A stretch of 64,000 nt of DNA from Neurospora crassa OR74A (GCF_000182925.2 NC_026507.1:2790001-2854000), one strand, 5' to 3'; positions 35,768-48,305 are shown, numbered from the stretch's first letter. The notes: generated by a model from the sequence alone, not told the origin. Translations and numbers: made by a program.

Positions 35768-36708
35768 GGATGCTGACCTATCGAGATCCAGAGTGTTACT
35801 TAGTAGCCGGATGTTGAGAGTGGTGATGTTGGTGATCAATGGTAATAGGAATACATGGGGAGGTTACGGTGTCTGCTTACATCTTCGCTGTAAGGAACGG
35901 GCTTTGTTACAACGGCCTCGGTAGCTCCCTAGGAACAACGCTAGACCTGTTTCTCTATTTGGGAGTTTTTTTATTTCACGCCCGTCACTCAAAAGAACAA
36001 CAACCGAAAAATCCGGAAGGCAAATGAGGGGGGAAGAAAAAAAAAACCACCGCAAAAAGACTGAGAAGCGGGCTCCAGGCAGGAAGATGGCGATTGGCGC
36101 CTGCTTACCTTAACAATGTTGACTAAACACAGACTGGACGCGAAGATCGGAAGGGTGGGGGGCGAATCGCGCCTTCCTCACACGGTATCACATGATCTTG
36201 GCTAGCTTTCCCTGTTAAGTAGTTACGTAGGTGACTACGCAGTACTATGCACAGTGTGTGGCCAATCCTAACCCTTGATTGTTCGTCTCCACTTTTGCAT
36301 CATCCACAGTTTCGTCTGATTGGTCACTGTTTGTCACACCTAACAATGCCGTCGTCGTCGTTCTATGTTGAGGGCATTCGCAAATGCTCCTCAGTGAGAC
36401 CTATGGTCCAGACCGACAAGTGCCAGGAAGGTATTAAATATGTATTCTCAAGTCGTAAGCACCCCAGAAAGTAACGATAGACAGAATTTGTCGTGCATGC
36501 ATGCTCGCTTGCTCTATGCCATGGTATAACGTAAAGGAAGTGTGTGTGTGTGTGTGTTTGTGGTGTTTAGCGATAAAAGATCCCCGTCCCCATAAAGTCA
36601 CGCTTGTCATCTTCGCCAAAATCTACCTTGAACGCCTTTGGCCCCTCTTTCTCTTTCTTTCCCAAGCTCTTCACGACATACCATATCATCCATCCATTAT
36701 GTTGTCCC
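35768..36708. promoter_or_regulatory. RAD54 promoter/5' UTR and 3' region of the Sec7 gene
   Basis: 940 bp without a supported gene. It holds the likely RAD54 5' UTR intron (about 35780-35879) and a (TG)n microsatellite at 36541-36558. Confidence 0.5.
36541..36558 (+). repeat. (TG)8-9 microsatellite
   Basis: Uninterrupted TG dinucleotides followed by TTTG, in the 3' flank of the Sec7 gene. Confidence 0.9.
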
Positions 36709-39700
36709 TTAGCCCTTGACCTCCCTTTCCAGCGACGCATCCATGACCTCACCAGGTGAAGGTTCGCCTTCTCCATCACTGTCAACCACATCCTCACCCC
36801 TTGCCGCGCGTCTCGCGTTCTCCCTTTCACGGTAAATCTCCGACCTCCTGATATCTGCCTCGCGCAGGCTGTCTACATACGTCCTGTACTTCACAATCTC
36901 GTTGAGGAGATGCTGGCTCTTCTTCTCCCAGTTGGTCATCGCCTTGGCCGCGTTCACTGATCGAGGCGAGAATGCCAGAAGCATAGGACTCCTGAGCGAA
37001 TTATGCTTTTGGAAATCTTCTTCAAGACTCCTGACGTAGGCGATGAGATGCCCAAACTGTTCACGCTCCGAAAGGGTGCTGGGCCGGAGGGACTGCGAGG
37101 GCGGTGTCCACTCGGCAATGTGAATCTTATCGCCTGGTAGCTTCGAGGACGATGATGCGTGGTTGGGACGGGGGAGTGCGCCGGGGCCGCTGAATGTGAC
37201 ACCGAGGGCGCCGCTGCTGGCCGAGCTTCCCGGCCGACCAAAGTCGAAAGAAGAGCTTCTAACACTGCGTCGACTATGGAGCGAGGCACGGCTGCCAGAG
37301 ATCGTGCTGGAAACCGCCATCGCTGCCATTGCCGATGCCGCGTTTGCTGCGCTGCCAGGGCGTGAATGGCCCTTGTAGTTGCTGCTGACGCTGTTGCTAG
37401 CAGGACGCCCGGTAGTTCCACCGCCGCCGCCGCCGCCGCCACCTGTGTTGTTCAGGTCGCCATTACTTTGGATGCCAGACACCCGGGTCGAGTTGATGAC
37501 CGCATCACTCCAGCCGTATTCGATATTGGAGACACCGCCTATCATGGGATGGGTGCTTGACCGCGCGCTCCAATAGTTGGCTGTAGTCACAAATTCCCTG
37601 CAAATCTCGGCCGTTCCGACCTGGAACAAATGGAGCGCCCCATTAGGTAACGACAAACACCAGACGTGCGGACGGGCTCGCGAATAGCCTGGTGGCGGCA
37701 TAATCGTCGCCAGTGTCTGGCGCAGCGAAAACGTGCCCACTTTTACCGCATTGTCTTGCCAGTTGCCACCACCAACAACTCCTCCCTTTGGTGCGTTACT
37801 GCGCATTCCCCTTTTCCTGCTCGTTGATTTGTTTGGAGAGAAGGAGAACAAGCTTAGCTGTCCCTTTTGGATGACTGCAAAAACCTCGTTCCATGTACGT
37901 TCCTTGGACCGTTTGTCGACGGTTTCCATGTGGTGTTTGTGCGTAACAATACCCTCCTTGACCCATGGAGGACCGGCTAATTCCAGGGACTCGTCTTCCA
38001 GCAGCTCCCCGGCGTTGAAATCCTCCGTCTTGCTGATCGCGAGATCAAGTGTGTTGTCTTCGCGTATGATGGCCTGACTAAGCGCATTTGCAAACCCAAT
38101 CGATTGTTGATAGTCGCCACGGAAGGAGGAACCAAAAGAGTCCATGGACATGGTCGTGTGGGTCCTACCCAGCGACGCTTTGCTCCAGGTCGCCGAGGAT
38201 TCGGTGGGGCTCCAAAGTGAGTTCCCGTCGTCAAAGCTAGTCCGGCTCGAATTAAAGCTAGTTCCAAAGCCTCTTGGCCTCGACCGACTCTTTGAGTTCC
38301 ATCTGGATGAATTCGCCTTGGGCCCTTCGGGAATCCTACCCCGAGTGGAAGCCATACCCTCCGATGGCGCTTTACTCAGTACACTAGGGCTCCGCTTGAG
38401 CACACCCATAACCGATAAGCTGCCTTGGGCGGTTGTTGAGAGACCCGTCGTATTGGTGGCACCGCCAAATAACGGTAGGCTTTCGTCGCGGATGGATGAG
38501 TAGATGTCTTTGAGGACTGCTTCGACCTGCGATTCCCATCCCTTCAAGGGCCCATCAAAGGGCGCTCTTACGAGAGGTCCGCAACTGTCAGCGGTAGACG
38601 AATCTGTTATTGTACCAAAGCCGGACGTCGGCCGTGCTGGCGGCTTGAAAGAATGTCTGAAACTGTGTTTGTTGTCTTCACTAGAGTTGCGACGGTTGCC
38701 CTCAACGCCAAGACTGGCACCTTTGCCAGGTAGAATACTGGGACGTTCAAATGCTTCTGGATTCGAATCCTCGAGTGCCTGTCGGATCGTGGTCATGGTG
38801 TTCTTGATGAACTGGCTCTTGGTCATCTTGTGTTCAATATCAGCCATATGCAAGTCCGTATTGAGGAGCATGATGGAGTAGCAAATGGTGTGAATGATGT
38901 CTGTAACGTAGATTGTCAGCGCAAGAAACACTTCAACTGCATTTCAAGCAGGACTTACCCATTGATTTGAACCCATGGTTGGGATTGCATTCACACCATC
39001 GGTTGGAGAAAGCGACCAGAATCCGATCAACCTGCTGGGTTTCCGCCCTCAAAAGGAGGCGGTTGCAAAGCTGTCGCAAACTAGCACAAACACTCATGTT
39101 CTCAAACTCATAGTTTTCCATGTACGCCCGGAGCGTGCGTTGCCGGACAGGACCCTCCTCACCCATCCATGCGGCCGCCTTGTCTCTGGCAATGAAGTCC
39201 TCATTACCTTCGTAAATTTTGAGCGCCTTCTGCCGGTCATCGTCGGTGGGGTCGCCGACCACGAATTGTTCGGGCTCGTCGAGTTCTGATTTGCTGGCCG
39301 GCTTGATTGATTCGGCAGACTTCAAGCCACCTGCGCCCGAGCCCAGCGAATTAGGCTCGGTATTATCTACCCGTAAACTAGGCAAGCTGGGTTTCTTGCT
39401 CGCTTTGGAGGACATCTTGGAGTTCTGACGAGCAGGAGCCTTCAAGTCCTCCTTTGACTTGCCAAGGCTAGGGTAGCTCTTCGACTTGGACACCGTCGGC
39501 GAAGAGGATCGTCTCTTCTTTTCCTTTGTTTGACCCGGCCTCAGGCTTAGTTTACGGGACTCGGTGCGAGAAACTGTCTTCGATTCGGGACTGTATTCGC
39601 TCTCGCTATCATCGCGCAAGAATGATCTCGGGGGTGAAGTCATGGTTCGATCGAGCGCTGGCCTGCCTGGCATTTCTATTCGAGGCTGTCTGGCCTCAAC

Positions 39701-41590
39701 CGAGTCGCTAGAAGAGTTAGGGTCGATGGCGCGTATCACGGCTTTTGGACTCGGTTCGTAGTCGGGAGAGAATCCTCTTTGATAACTATCCTTGTTCCGT
39801 CTGATCTCGGGAGAATCCTCCAAAGATCTGTATGGCGCGCCCGAGTCAGAAGCCTCTATCGACGATAGAGGGGCGTCGGCAAATGATTCAATAATAGGGC
39901 TATCCTGCAAGAACGGATCCATAGCCCGCCTTGAGTTGCCACCCATGGGACTCGGCTCCGGCCTAGCCATCAGGGTGTCTCGGTTGCCCAGAGTCATTCT
40001 GGCTGGCGACTTGTTCGGTAAATGAGGGATCGGCGGTAGTTCCAGTTCCGTGATGGACTGCTTCCGCCTCTTGAAAAAGGACGAAGTCTTCTTTTGCAGC
40101 GTATGTGTGACGGTCTGGGGTGGCTCGCGAACAGGTGGGAGGGTTGGCGACTTGAGCGAATTCACCTTACTGCTCGAGCCGTCGTTGGCTGTCGATGATA
40201 GGTATGGGAACGTGGGCGGGGTTTGAGAGTTGGCCTTGGACGAGCCAAACAATTTGCGGAAAAAGCCAGATTTCTCCTTTGGTTGTTGGATGGCTTGGTG
40301 TATGGCGTTTATCGGGTTCTCAAGCATTGTGTCCTTGGTCTTCTCATAGCCGACATGGGGAGCAGGCGCTGCGTCCACGTCAAAGGGAGGAATGGTCACC
40401 GGAGGAACCGAGGGAACATCGCGCTGGGCATTGTATTTCACTTCGGACTGGCGCACCGTCGATGCGCTCTTTGAAGATCTCATGCTGCGTGGGCGATCAA
40501 TACCCGGGGCTTTGGGCGTCAATTTGGAGTTGCTCTTTGTGTCTAGGGGCGCAAGAACGGGCAATGACGGGACGGTAGTCAGCCTTCGTGGGCCGGCGGG
40601 GACGTGAGGGGTAGGCGCGGCATCGTAGTCGTGCTCGTGGCCGTTGTCAAAAAGGGATTTTGAAAACTCAATGTGCCACGGAGGCTGTTGTTGACTGGTG
40701 GAGGGCCTTGCGTCGCCGCAATCAAAGCTGGATGATCTGCCAATACCTCGGGCCCAGCGCTGGCTGCCAAGGACCTGCGCATAGCCTGGGTCTATGCTGT
40801 TAGTGCTGCTGCCTTTGCTGCCCTTGCCGCCTCTCGAATGTATCGCCCGTGGCGTGCCACCCAGCTCGCGCATGCTGTTGATGCGACCCAGGCCTGATTG
40901 GTAGCCCGAACTGCTGTTACTCCGGCGCCTGCGCGACGACCTATCCTCTGCCTCATAATCCGAGCTGTAAGTGTACGCATGTCCACGACCTGCCCTCGAG
41001 TTGAACGACATTGTGCGACCGGTGTCGTTTCCGTACGAGTAAATGTTGGAATCGTCAAAGGCGTTCCGTGACCCGCCGAACGAGGTGCCCATCTGCTCCA
41101 ATGACAGCTTGTCGAGTCCCAGGAGCATGTTTGTGACCAGGGAATCGCGGGTAAACTGGCGGGGCGAGAGCGAGAGGTCGTGCGAGTCGCGATGGGGCGG
41201 GCGCGTCGATTCGGGGGAGGGTTCGGAGGGGTGTTCGGAGGGATCGGACTCCTTCGACATGTTCGTGTCGACGGGTCTGAGGCTTTGAAGAAAGGACTCG
41301 ATATCGGCGGCGTTCCGCACAGGGTCCCTCAGCGAGCGGGCACCAGAGGGAGACCTTCCACTTTTGCGCTTGGGGGGCGTGGACGGGTGGAGGAAGGGGT
41401 GCTGCGCGGGCGTGGTTTGCAGAAAGTCGTCGCTGCTGTGCCTCCTGTGATGGCTCGTGTGATGGCCGAGATGGGAAGGGGGAGTCGGAGTATCTCTGGT
41501 GTTGATCCTCAAGTCTAACCTTGGGTCAGGGTGCTGGTGGTGGTTCCGCCTCGCATTCGCACTTCGGCGCGCCGTATCTGGAGAATGCAT
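36709..41590 (-). CDS. Sec7-domain Arf guanine nucleotide exchange factor with PH domain (SYT1/EFA6-like)
   Basis: Two exons, 41590-38959 and 38900-36709 (1607 aa). The 58-nt intron joins FKSM to DIIHTICYSIMLLNTDLH, exactly inside the Sec7 domain. Residues ~1-760 are low-complexity and Ser/Pro-rich. The Sec7 domain spans about 785-955. Its motif 1 (LLLRAETQQVDRIL) keeps the Glu finger that displaces GDP/Mg from Arf, and motif 2 is LNTDLHMADIEHKM. A PH domain follows at about 1180-1320 (WVKEGIVTHKHHMETVDKR ... TWNEVFAVIQKGQLSLFSF ... VWCLSLPNGALHLFQVGTAE), then a poly-Gly stretch (8 Gly, GGC/GGT run near 37430) and a C-terminal coiled-coil-like tail. The Sec7-PH order matches yeast Syt1 and animal EFA6, which activate Arf/Arl GTPases at the late Golgi or plasma membrane. 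ATG 41590 is the first true ATG; the apparent extension starts at GTG. Confidence 0.9.
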
Positions 41591-44500
41591 TGTGGTGTAC
41601 AGTAGCCGGAGCCACTCTGGTCTAGTTGGAGGCAAGCAGGACCCAAGACACACCTTTACTCAGAAGGTAAAAAAAAGTAAAGAGACCGGGATGGATTAGG
41701 TTGGGATAAGCAGTGACAGGCTACCGAGGCCATCCACACTGGAGCGAAACTGGAGAGACTGGAACGCGCCCAAGCCAATCCCCGTTGCGCGCAATCAAAC
41801 GGGCTGATTATTGGCGCGGTGCAAGGGGCATCCACGGACGACGATCGAGGAACGACACAGGAACCCGCTGCGCAGAATCCAATGTGGATGGATCGGATGT
41901 AGAGGTAGGTACCGGGCAGTGTAGTGGGCGTGTAAAGAGTAGGTACAGCACGGCAGATATGCGAGTGTGTACCGACACTAGGTACGTCTAGGTGAGTGCC
42001 CGCCCTGTAACTAGTAAGGTAATATGTGTATGTAATCTGTGTTGGTGTGGCAGCACGGGAGGAACTGCCCGGCTGGGATGGATGAAAGGAATGTGTGACT
42101 TTGACTTGTTCCCCAAGGGACTGCGGCTCACAGCGACAATCGGTGGGGTGCCGGCGCGTGGAGGGTGTGTGTGGTTAGGTCAAGTCGGTTCGTCGCAGTG
42201 TTGCTGAGTATACCTCCTATCTACATGTAGTTGGAGTACCCGGGCGACTTGCCTAAAGTTACGCTCCTCCTCCGGTTCGTTCGTTGTGTGTCAATTCCTG
42301 ACAAACTGTGGTCGGACGGAATTGAAATTAAACTTGGATTGGAAAGGTCACGTCAGGCTGATCCTCTAATCCATGACACCTTAGCACGGCGCTGAAAGTG
42401 GGGTATCGCTGGCATGGAAACTTCAGATTCACTTCCCCGGACTCGGAACTGGAGTCTCCTTGGAAAGTGGAAGCCTTCAGTTGTGCCTCCCATAAAAGCT
42501 GCGCTGACGGGGAGAGCGAGAGACCGACAGGAGATAATTGCCGGGCCACCAAAGATGGTGAATTGAGCCAGCCGCACTCGAGCTCCGACTTGACGGAGGT
42601 GAAGTAAGGTACCTAAGGTAAGTATGAAACAAGAGAAAAAAAAAACTTGGTCTCAAGGGGAATGGACTGCAGTGCCTGACCGGGACGGGGCGTTCGAACT
42701 CAGATCCTGTGCGGGAGTGCGGGGATTCGCTCCGCACGGTCAAGGTACCACTCATTCAGGTACCAGCCCAGAACCACGGGCAACGAACCAGGGACTTTCC
42801 TGGGCCTTTGAGTCCATTCCGCGCGCCTCCCTGGCACAAATGCTTCCATGATGAAAGCTTTCCTCGGACCAACACATAGTAACGGAAATAAGTCTGTCTC
42901 CAACCAATCTCCGCCGCGAGTCTTTTGTTCTAGTTTACAACTGCTTCAAAGCCTGGACTCACCTAACTCAAGTCTTGACAGGAAATCTGGAGAAGACCAG
43001 ATGGAACGAAGCAGTGACATGCCCCCTCGTCCCCTCGATGCAGAGGCCCCCTTTTTTCGGATATGTACTAAATGCAAGTCACAATGCCGGCATGGCCTCT
43101 TGGACGCTCGTTGGCTCACACAAACTGCGCTTTCCCCTTTTGTACTGCCAAATGAAACTTTAGTGCCCACTAGGTAGAGGTACCCATCAGATTGATGCCG
43201 TCCGTGCACATGACCAAAGGGCCAGTGAGTGTTGTCGAATCCATCAGACTGATTCCATGGTATTTTCCTTCACGGCAGTTATCTGACTTTCAAGTGAGCG
43301 TCTCTCCAAGAACCTCCTCTCCTCAGCCTCCATCGATCCGGACCCTGAATGCTTTTTTGTCTCCGTCATAACTTCAACTCCCCTTGCCCGATCTTCCTGA
43401 TCCAAGCATGTATCTGAAACAGGCATGGACTTGAAGAGAGAGGATCGATATCAACCGCGTTCCTGGTTTGGGTTCCGCCAAGCCCCAAGCGTCGCAACCT
43501 GGGGGCCCACCGAAATTTACCACCGCGCTCGGACGAGTCGAGTTTTTGAGCCCTGTCTCTACCCCTGGAACTATTTACTACTGCGTACACTAAGGGGTCT
43601 TCTCAGGGGTTGCAATATCCGATAGACCCTTTTGGAAAGTCTGCCTCTTTCTCTCTTTTTCCTATATCCGTTTGTTACTAGGTTTCCGAGCTGTCAGATA
43701 CAAAGTCCAACAAGGCAATTGCCTTTTTGACGGGACAGGGTAGACAGAGAAAAACAGCTTTTGTACAACCATCTGGAGGGCAATGAAAATAGCATGTCAT
43801 GGCAATCTCCTGATGTGGTTCAAACTTCAGCTACCTTTAGCTAGGCAGACCTAAACAACAAAGCGCTGGAGAAAAGAAAAACACGGGACCGACCACTATA
43901 CCGAGCGAGTCCACTGATGTGCCCTTGCTGTTGTGGGTGACCTCCACCTTTAACGCTCGACACGAAGCAAAATCATCCACCATGCACACACCTGGCACCA
44001 TCAGGAGGACGCTGGACAGCCACGTTTTCACTCTGTCTAGGATCATCAGATCGTCGCCATATTTAGCCCCAGCCCGATATCTATCTCCAGGCGACTAAAC
44101 GACTCGCCGACCGAAATGCCTAGCATGCAATTTTCTATCGAAGCCACTTGACACATTCCGTCCACTTACCAAGTCAAGACTGATCAGCCTATGCATATCA
44201 CATGCCGTTCAGGCCTATATGATGGCGGGCGATGAGAAATGAGCCCCGCAGTTCAACAGCATTCGTCTCTTGTGGTTCGTCAGTGCACGTTCCCTTTGTG
44301 GACTTTTTGTTTCTTTTTTCTCTGTTTTCTCCGTCGCTGCAATATCTCGACGACATTTCGAACTCCCAATTAATCCTGTGCACTTCAGTCCTTTGTGGCT
44401 CTGAGGTCCCACATGGACCCAAGTTCTTGAGGCTTAACCTGAACATCTGAATCTCATTGGGCCAAGGGTTGGTGGTCTGCCTGGGAAAAGGAGGTCTTGG

Positions 44501-44894
44501 TAATGCTTGGGGTTATTACCTGCTGCCCCGGGGGACTGTAAATCCGATTCGTCTTGTGTCCTGTCTTTTTCCTTTGACTTTTCAACGCCGCTGAAGGGTA
44601 GGGACATTCAAAACTACTGTCTTGAATGTTTACAAATGTTGCAGCATGCTGGCATATATGTGTGTACCTGTAGTATTCATTAGGCCAGTTCCCCAAAGGA
44701 ACGATCCGGGTCTTTGCGGTGGTTTATCATTGGTACCTAGCCAATGAACTATACGCCTGCCGCCAGCATCAATGCAGATGCGGAAATCCCGTATGAATGA
44801 TCCACAACATCCTGTAGCTTGAATCTCTCAGTATCACTACTACCTCTAAGCGGCACATAGACTTGGGAAGGAATGCATCAAATAACAACCACGG
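41591..44894. other. Gene-poor 3.3 kb upstream of the Sec7 gene
   Basis: Only short, overlapping frames with no family resemblance. The near part must contain the Sec7 gene promoter and long 5' UTR. Nothing else specific was identified. Confidence 0.5.
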
Positions 44895-44929
44895 GTCGCT
44901 TTGGCGGAGTGGTTAACGCAGTAGCTGTC
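44895..44929 (+). pseudogene. Degenerate tRNA-Ser 5' half (copy 1)
   Basis: GTCGCTTTGGCGGAGTGGTTAACGC matches the first ~25 bases of the intact tRNA-Ser at 45353 (one change), including the A box, then diverges. There is no anticodon arm, variable arm or T arm. Confidence 0.7.
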
Positions 44930-45169
44930 ACTTTACAAGCAAGCTTGGGCGATTCCATTGAATTCATTCAGTCGCAACGTATAGAGATCTGTCTTGTTAT
45001 CCACAACATCGTCTACACTGTCCTGAAGCATCCGGCCCTGTACATACAACCACAACCTGCAAGCTATGTATGCCCGTTGGGGAGGGGAGGGAGGTCAGGT
45101 GCCCTTCGTTGGGTTTATACCTAGTTTTAGTTGTTGACCCTCTAATTCAACCATAATAATAACTATCTA

Positions 45170-45212
45170 TCTACTTTGGCGAAGTGGTTAGCGCGCAGCC
45201 CTGCTATACGCA
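45170..45212 (+). pseudogene. Degenerate tRNA-Ser 5' half (copy 2)
   Basis: Matches the intact gene from the acceptor stem through the anticodon (CTTTGGCGAAGTGGTTAGCG then CGCAGCCCTGCTA), with a G-to-A and an A-to-G change in the A box region. It is lost inside the intron; the 3' half is missing. Confidence 0.75.
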
Positions 45213-45352
45213 AGAAAGCATGCATACCTAGACTGTGTTCGTCCTGCACCTTGAAGCTCTTGTGGAAGATACCACCACAAAATTAAGGTCAGACCCGTTT
45301 TGGTTGGTATATAGACTAGGTCTTTAGAACATTGTTTCAACAACAACGACTA

Positions 45353-45447
45353 GTCACTTTGGCGGAGTGGTTAACGCGCAGCCCTGCTATTACGTAATAT
45401 GCGAGGCTGTGACTTAGGTCGCGCAGGTTCGAATCCTGCAGGTGACG
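45353..45447 (+). tRNA. tRNA-Ser(GCU) with a 14-nt anticodon-loop intron
   Basis: The acceptor stem pairs GTCACTT with AGGTGAC, followed by discriminator G. The D arm is GCG...CGC with GGTTAA in the loop. The anticodon stem is CAGCC/GGCTG, with loop CT-GCT-A...A interrupted after position 37 by TTACGTAATATGCG. A long type II variable arm (GAC-TTAG-GTC) is diagnostic of Ser/Leu. The T arm is GCAGG-TTCGAAT-CCTGC. Anticodon GCU reads AGC/AGU serine codons. Internal A box (TGGCGGAGTGG) and B box (GGTTCGAATCC) are present, and a T6 run at about 45453 followed by T9 forms the Pol III terminator. No CCA is encoded, as normal for a eukaryote. Confidence 0.93.
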
Positions 45448-45452
45448 TCATC

Positions 45453-45469
45453 TTTTTTAGTTTTTTTTT
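45453..45469 (+). terminator. Pol III terminator of tRNA-Ser
   Basis: TTTTTT then A G and a second T run, beginning six bases after the discriminator base. Confidence 0.8.
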
Positions 45470-46418
45470 GATGTTCGTGATGTCCAAATGATTCCTTTTT
45501 GTTGCTTTTGATGTTTTCCTTTTTATATCGGTTGAATGGGATGTTGAAAAGGTGATGATACGCTTGTTGTGAAGTGTGGTGGTGGTTTTGCACTTGGTAT
45601 GCAGAAAAGGTACAAGTGCATGTCACTTCGTTCCTTCCACAAGGCAACGTTATGTTTTTGCGTGGCAGGAACAGAACACCCAAACAGAGGCCTTGGTTCC
45701 TTCCCTCTGTACATTTCTATGATATCGAAGTCCGTGACTCCCTTTCGACAAATGACGAGCCTCGTTCCTTCCAGCTGTGGCAGTCGTCATCCAACCGTCT
45801 GTTTTTTTTTCTCTGCCAGGCGGAGGGGCATTCCCTTTTTCTTCCGTCTTGAAAACATCCACGACACTTAATCTTCTTTCTCTTTTTACAATCATCCTCG
45901 CCATGTCATTGAGCTCTTCGTTCATCGCAGATGCACACACAGGCCTGGTCACGGTTGGAAATCCCAAGATCTATAATCGCTGAATATCTGCACTTCACAA
46001 ACATTTATGAATGAATCAGAACTCCATGCCTCGACCGGCATTCACTGCCCAGCATCCCATCGTTATTGAAGCTGATGATGCTAAAGAAAAGCTCACGGCT
46101 TTACTGCGCTGGTAGAGTGATCAACATCTTCCACACGCCTCATATGCCTGCCCCCAACAGAGCATGGAAATCCCAGGTTTCATACATGCTTAGCGTCTTC
46201 AAGCCAGTCAGTGGCTCCTATCGCGGTTCAGCGTTGAACATGGTTTGAGACGAACACCAACGAAATACAGCTGAGAATGAGTCTCGTTTTCCATCAGATA
46301 CCAAATTGGCGAAAAGATCTCCCTGGTTGAATAACTGGACGCGGCATTGTAAACAATCCCGAACGTGCATCCCTGCTACAGCCTCAAACGGCAGTGCCTC
46401 TATTCGAGACAACACTGC
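45470..46418. other. Intergenic between tRNA-Ser and F-box gene
   Basis: About 950 bp with no supported gene. The right end should hold the 3' UTR of the F-box gene. Confidence 0.5.
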
Positions 46419-48305
46419 TCATTCCTCGTCATCCTCATTCTCCTCTGACCCCCCCTCCTTTGGCTCCACCTCATCAAGATCCCACTCCTGCTCTTCCAGC
46501 CAAAAGTCTTCATCCTCTTCTCCACCCCCAAGTGGAAGTTGGGTCTCCGTCATGCTCTCCGTCTTCATTTTCTTGTTCTTCTCGAGCCTCGTTCTCCTCT
46601 CCATTAACCCATCGAGCCGTTCAACTATTCTCTTCTCAGCTTCCTCAAAGATCTCCTGAAAAAGCTTCCCTGCTTGCTCATTGATAAGCATCTTGACGAA
46701 CGGGACGGTGATTTCGGTTCTTTTGAGCATGTTTTCGAGATCGTCTTCTAGATGGGGAGCATTGGGTACGCGTGCATGCCCGTTGCTGCTCGAGCTGGTA
46801 ACTCGGAGAATCTCATCGTGAGCGACGCTATCGCTCAAGACTTCGACAAGCTGCTTGAAGCAGCCGCCTTCTCCTCTCTCGACGTGACGTTCGCATGTTA
46901 CCGGGAAGAAGCCATGTTCTTTGCCACCCGAACTTGGGTTGCGAAAGCGACCAGAAAAGTTGCGTTTTATGCCCCTATTCTCAGCCACCGGAGCAGCACC
47001 CGCAGAAGCAGCAGCAGGACCCACATCAGCACCAGAGTCAGCAGAACCGGCAGTAGCAGTAGCAGGAGCAGCAACAGAAACATCAACATCAGCAGCTTGT
47101 GCTGCCGCCGCGCGCTCACACGTTTCTTGATAAAGGTACGCAACCAGCTCCAAGCCTGTCCACAACCGGTCAGGCGGCATGGCCGGCTGGTGAACGTGAG
47201 CGGCATGAGTTTGCGTTCGGGGGTGGAAGTAGCCATCGTAGACGTCAGTAGGTTCGGGAGTCTCGTCCTCCTCGGATGGAGAGTATAAGGAAGAGTCGTT
47301 GTTGATACTCCCACCATTCCCGCTAAACCACACCCTCCTCCTCTTCCGAGTCTCCATGCCGTCTGCCAAAACACCAGCACGATTTCCCTTCGCTCCAAAC
47401 TTCATCAACAGCTTGACAGCAGCCACAGGACAGGTATTCCAGGTCCATACGATAGGGCTAATTGGACCTGGGTCTGCACACATGTGGTCTAGGCGATGGT
47501 CAAGAGCTTCACCGGTACAACGACTGGTCTTGGGATTAAAGGCCGCCCAGAGCACGGATTCCAGAACGGGCGTGAGGCTGGGAATTAGATCCTTGTTGCC
47601 GTGCCAGAGAAGTTGCTCGGCAAAGGTCAAGTCGTGGGCGAGAAGGGCTTTCTCGAGGGCGGAGGTGAGGAGGGGACGGATGAGCCGGAGGGAGGGGAGG
47701 TACTCATCGCGGAAGGAGATGATGGTTTTGGTGGGAGATGGTGCTCTTGTGCGAACTGGGAGAACGGTTTGGTTGATGATGCTGGCTTTGTCAGTGTCAT
47801 TTTGTGGGTCGTTGACCATTTTGGGAACGACCTCCCTGGCAGGAACCTCGCCGGTGATGGCCTTTTTGTTCGGCGTCACCTCTTTCTTTTTGGGAGTCAC
47901 GGTGAGACGCGTGATCAGATGCCGATAGCGGTTCAGAAATGGCTTGATGACTCTTATGTTGTGGGTTCGGAGGCCATATTTCAGGGTGATAAGGCGGCCG
48001 TAGCGAAGATCCCGGTCGAACAGCGTGTGGTACAGCTCACCGCGGAGTTCTTGGCACGTGGCTGACAAGTTGACGATATCTCTGCGGTTGGGGAGAAAGT
48101 CGCAGATGCACATGAGGAGTTCGACGGGTAGTCGAGGTGCAATGATGGGGCTGCTGGACGTAATACTGTTTTCGGCGCTGTCATCGACGCTGTTGTCGAT
48201 GGGACGGCTGAGGGCAGGAGTGTTGTCGGCGCTGTTGTTGATGGCGTAGCTGGGCACAGAAGTGCCATCGCTGCTACTCACGAACATAGTTTCAGAGAGC
48301 GACAT
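46419..48305 (-). CDS. F-box domain protein
   Basis: Uninterrupted 628-aa frame from ATG 48305 (context CATCATGTCG); the longer reading starts at TTG. After a Ser/Asn-rich N-terminus, an F-box lies at about residues 55-100 (PRLPVELLMCICDFLPNRRD then IVNLSATCQELRGELYHTLF). F-boxes bind Skp1 and place the protein as a substrate receptor of an SCF ubiquitin ligase. The ~400 residues that follow look helical (e.g. LIRPLLTSALEKALLAHDL, FAEQLLWHGNKDLI) and may be ankyrin-like, as in many Sordariomycete F-box proteins; I cannot assign a target. There is an Ala-rich run at about 415-460 and a Glu/Asp-rich acidic C-terminus (ending EENEDDEE). Such families expand lineage-specifically, so orthology is unlikely to be informative. 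Confidence 0.8.
   Translation of the reverse strand: MSLSETMFVSSSDGTSVPSYAINNSADNTPALSRPIDNSVDDSAENSITSSSPIIAPRLPVELLMCICDFLPNRRDIVNLSATCQELRGELYHTLFDRDLRYGRLITLKYGLRTHNIRVIKPFLNRYRHLITRLTVTPKKKEVTPNKKAITGEVPAREVVPKMVNDPQNDTDKASIINQTVLPVRTRAPSPTKTIISFRDEYLPSLRLIRPLLTSALEKALLAHDLTFAEQLLWHGNKDLIPSLTPVLESVLWAAFNPKTSRCTGEALDHRLDHMCADPGPISPIVWTWNTCPVAAVKLLMKFGAKGNRAGVLADGMETRKRRRVWFSGNGGSINNDSSLYSPSEEDETPEPTDVYDGYFHPRTQTHAAHVHQPAMPPDRLWTGLELVAYLYQETCERAAAAQAADVDVSVAAPATATAGSADSGADVGPAAASAGAAPVAENRGIKRNFSGRFRNPSSGGKEHGFFPVTCERHVERGEGGCFKQLVEVLSDSVAHDEILRVTSSSSNGHARVPNAPHLEDDLENMLKRTEITVPFVKMLINEQAGKLFQEIFEEAEKRIVERLDGLMERRTRLEKNKKMKTESMTETQLPLGGGEEDEDFWLEEQEWDLDEVEPKEGGSEENEDDEE

Noticed and set aside
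41591-41653. N-terminal extension of the Sec7 protein
   Set aside because: The extension begins at GTG; the first ATG in frame is 41590.
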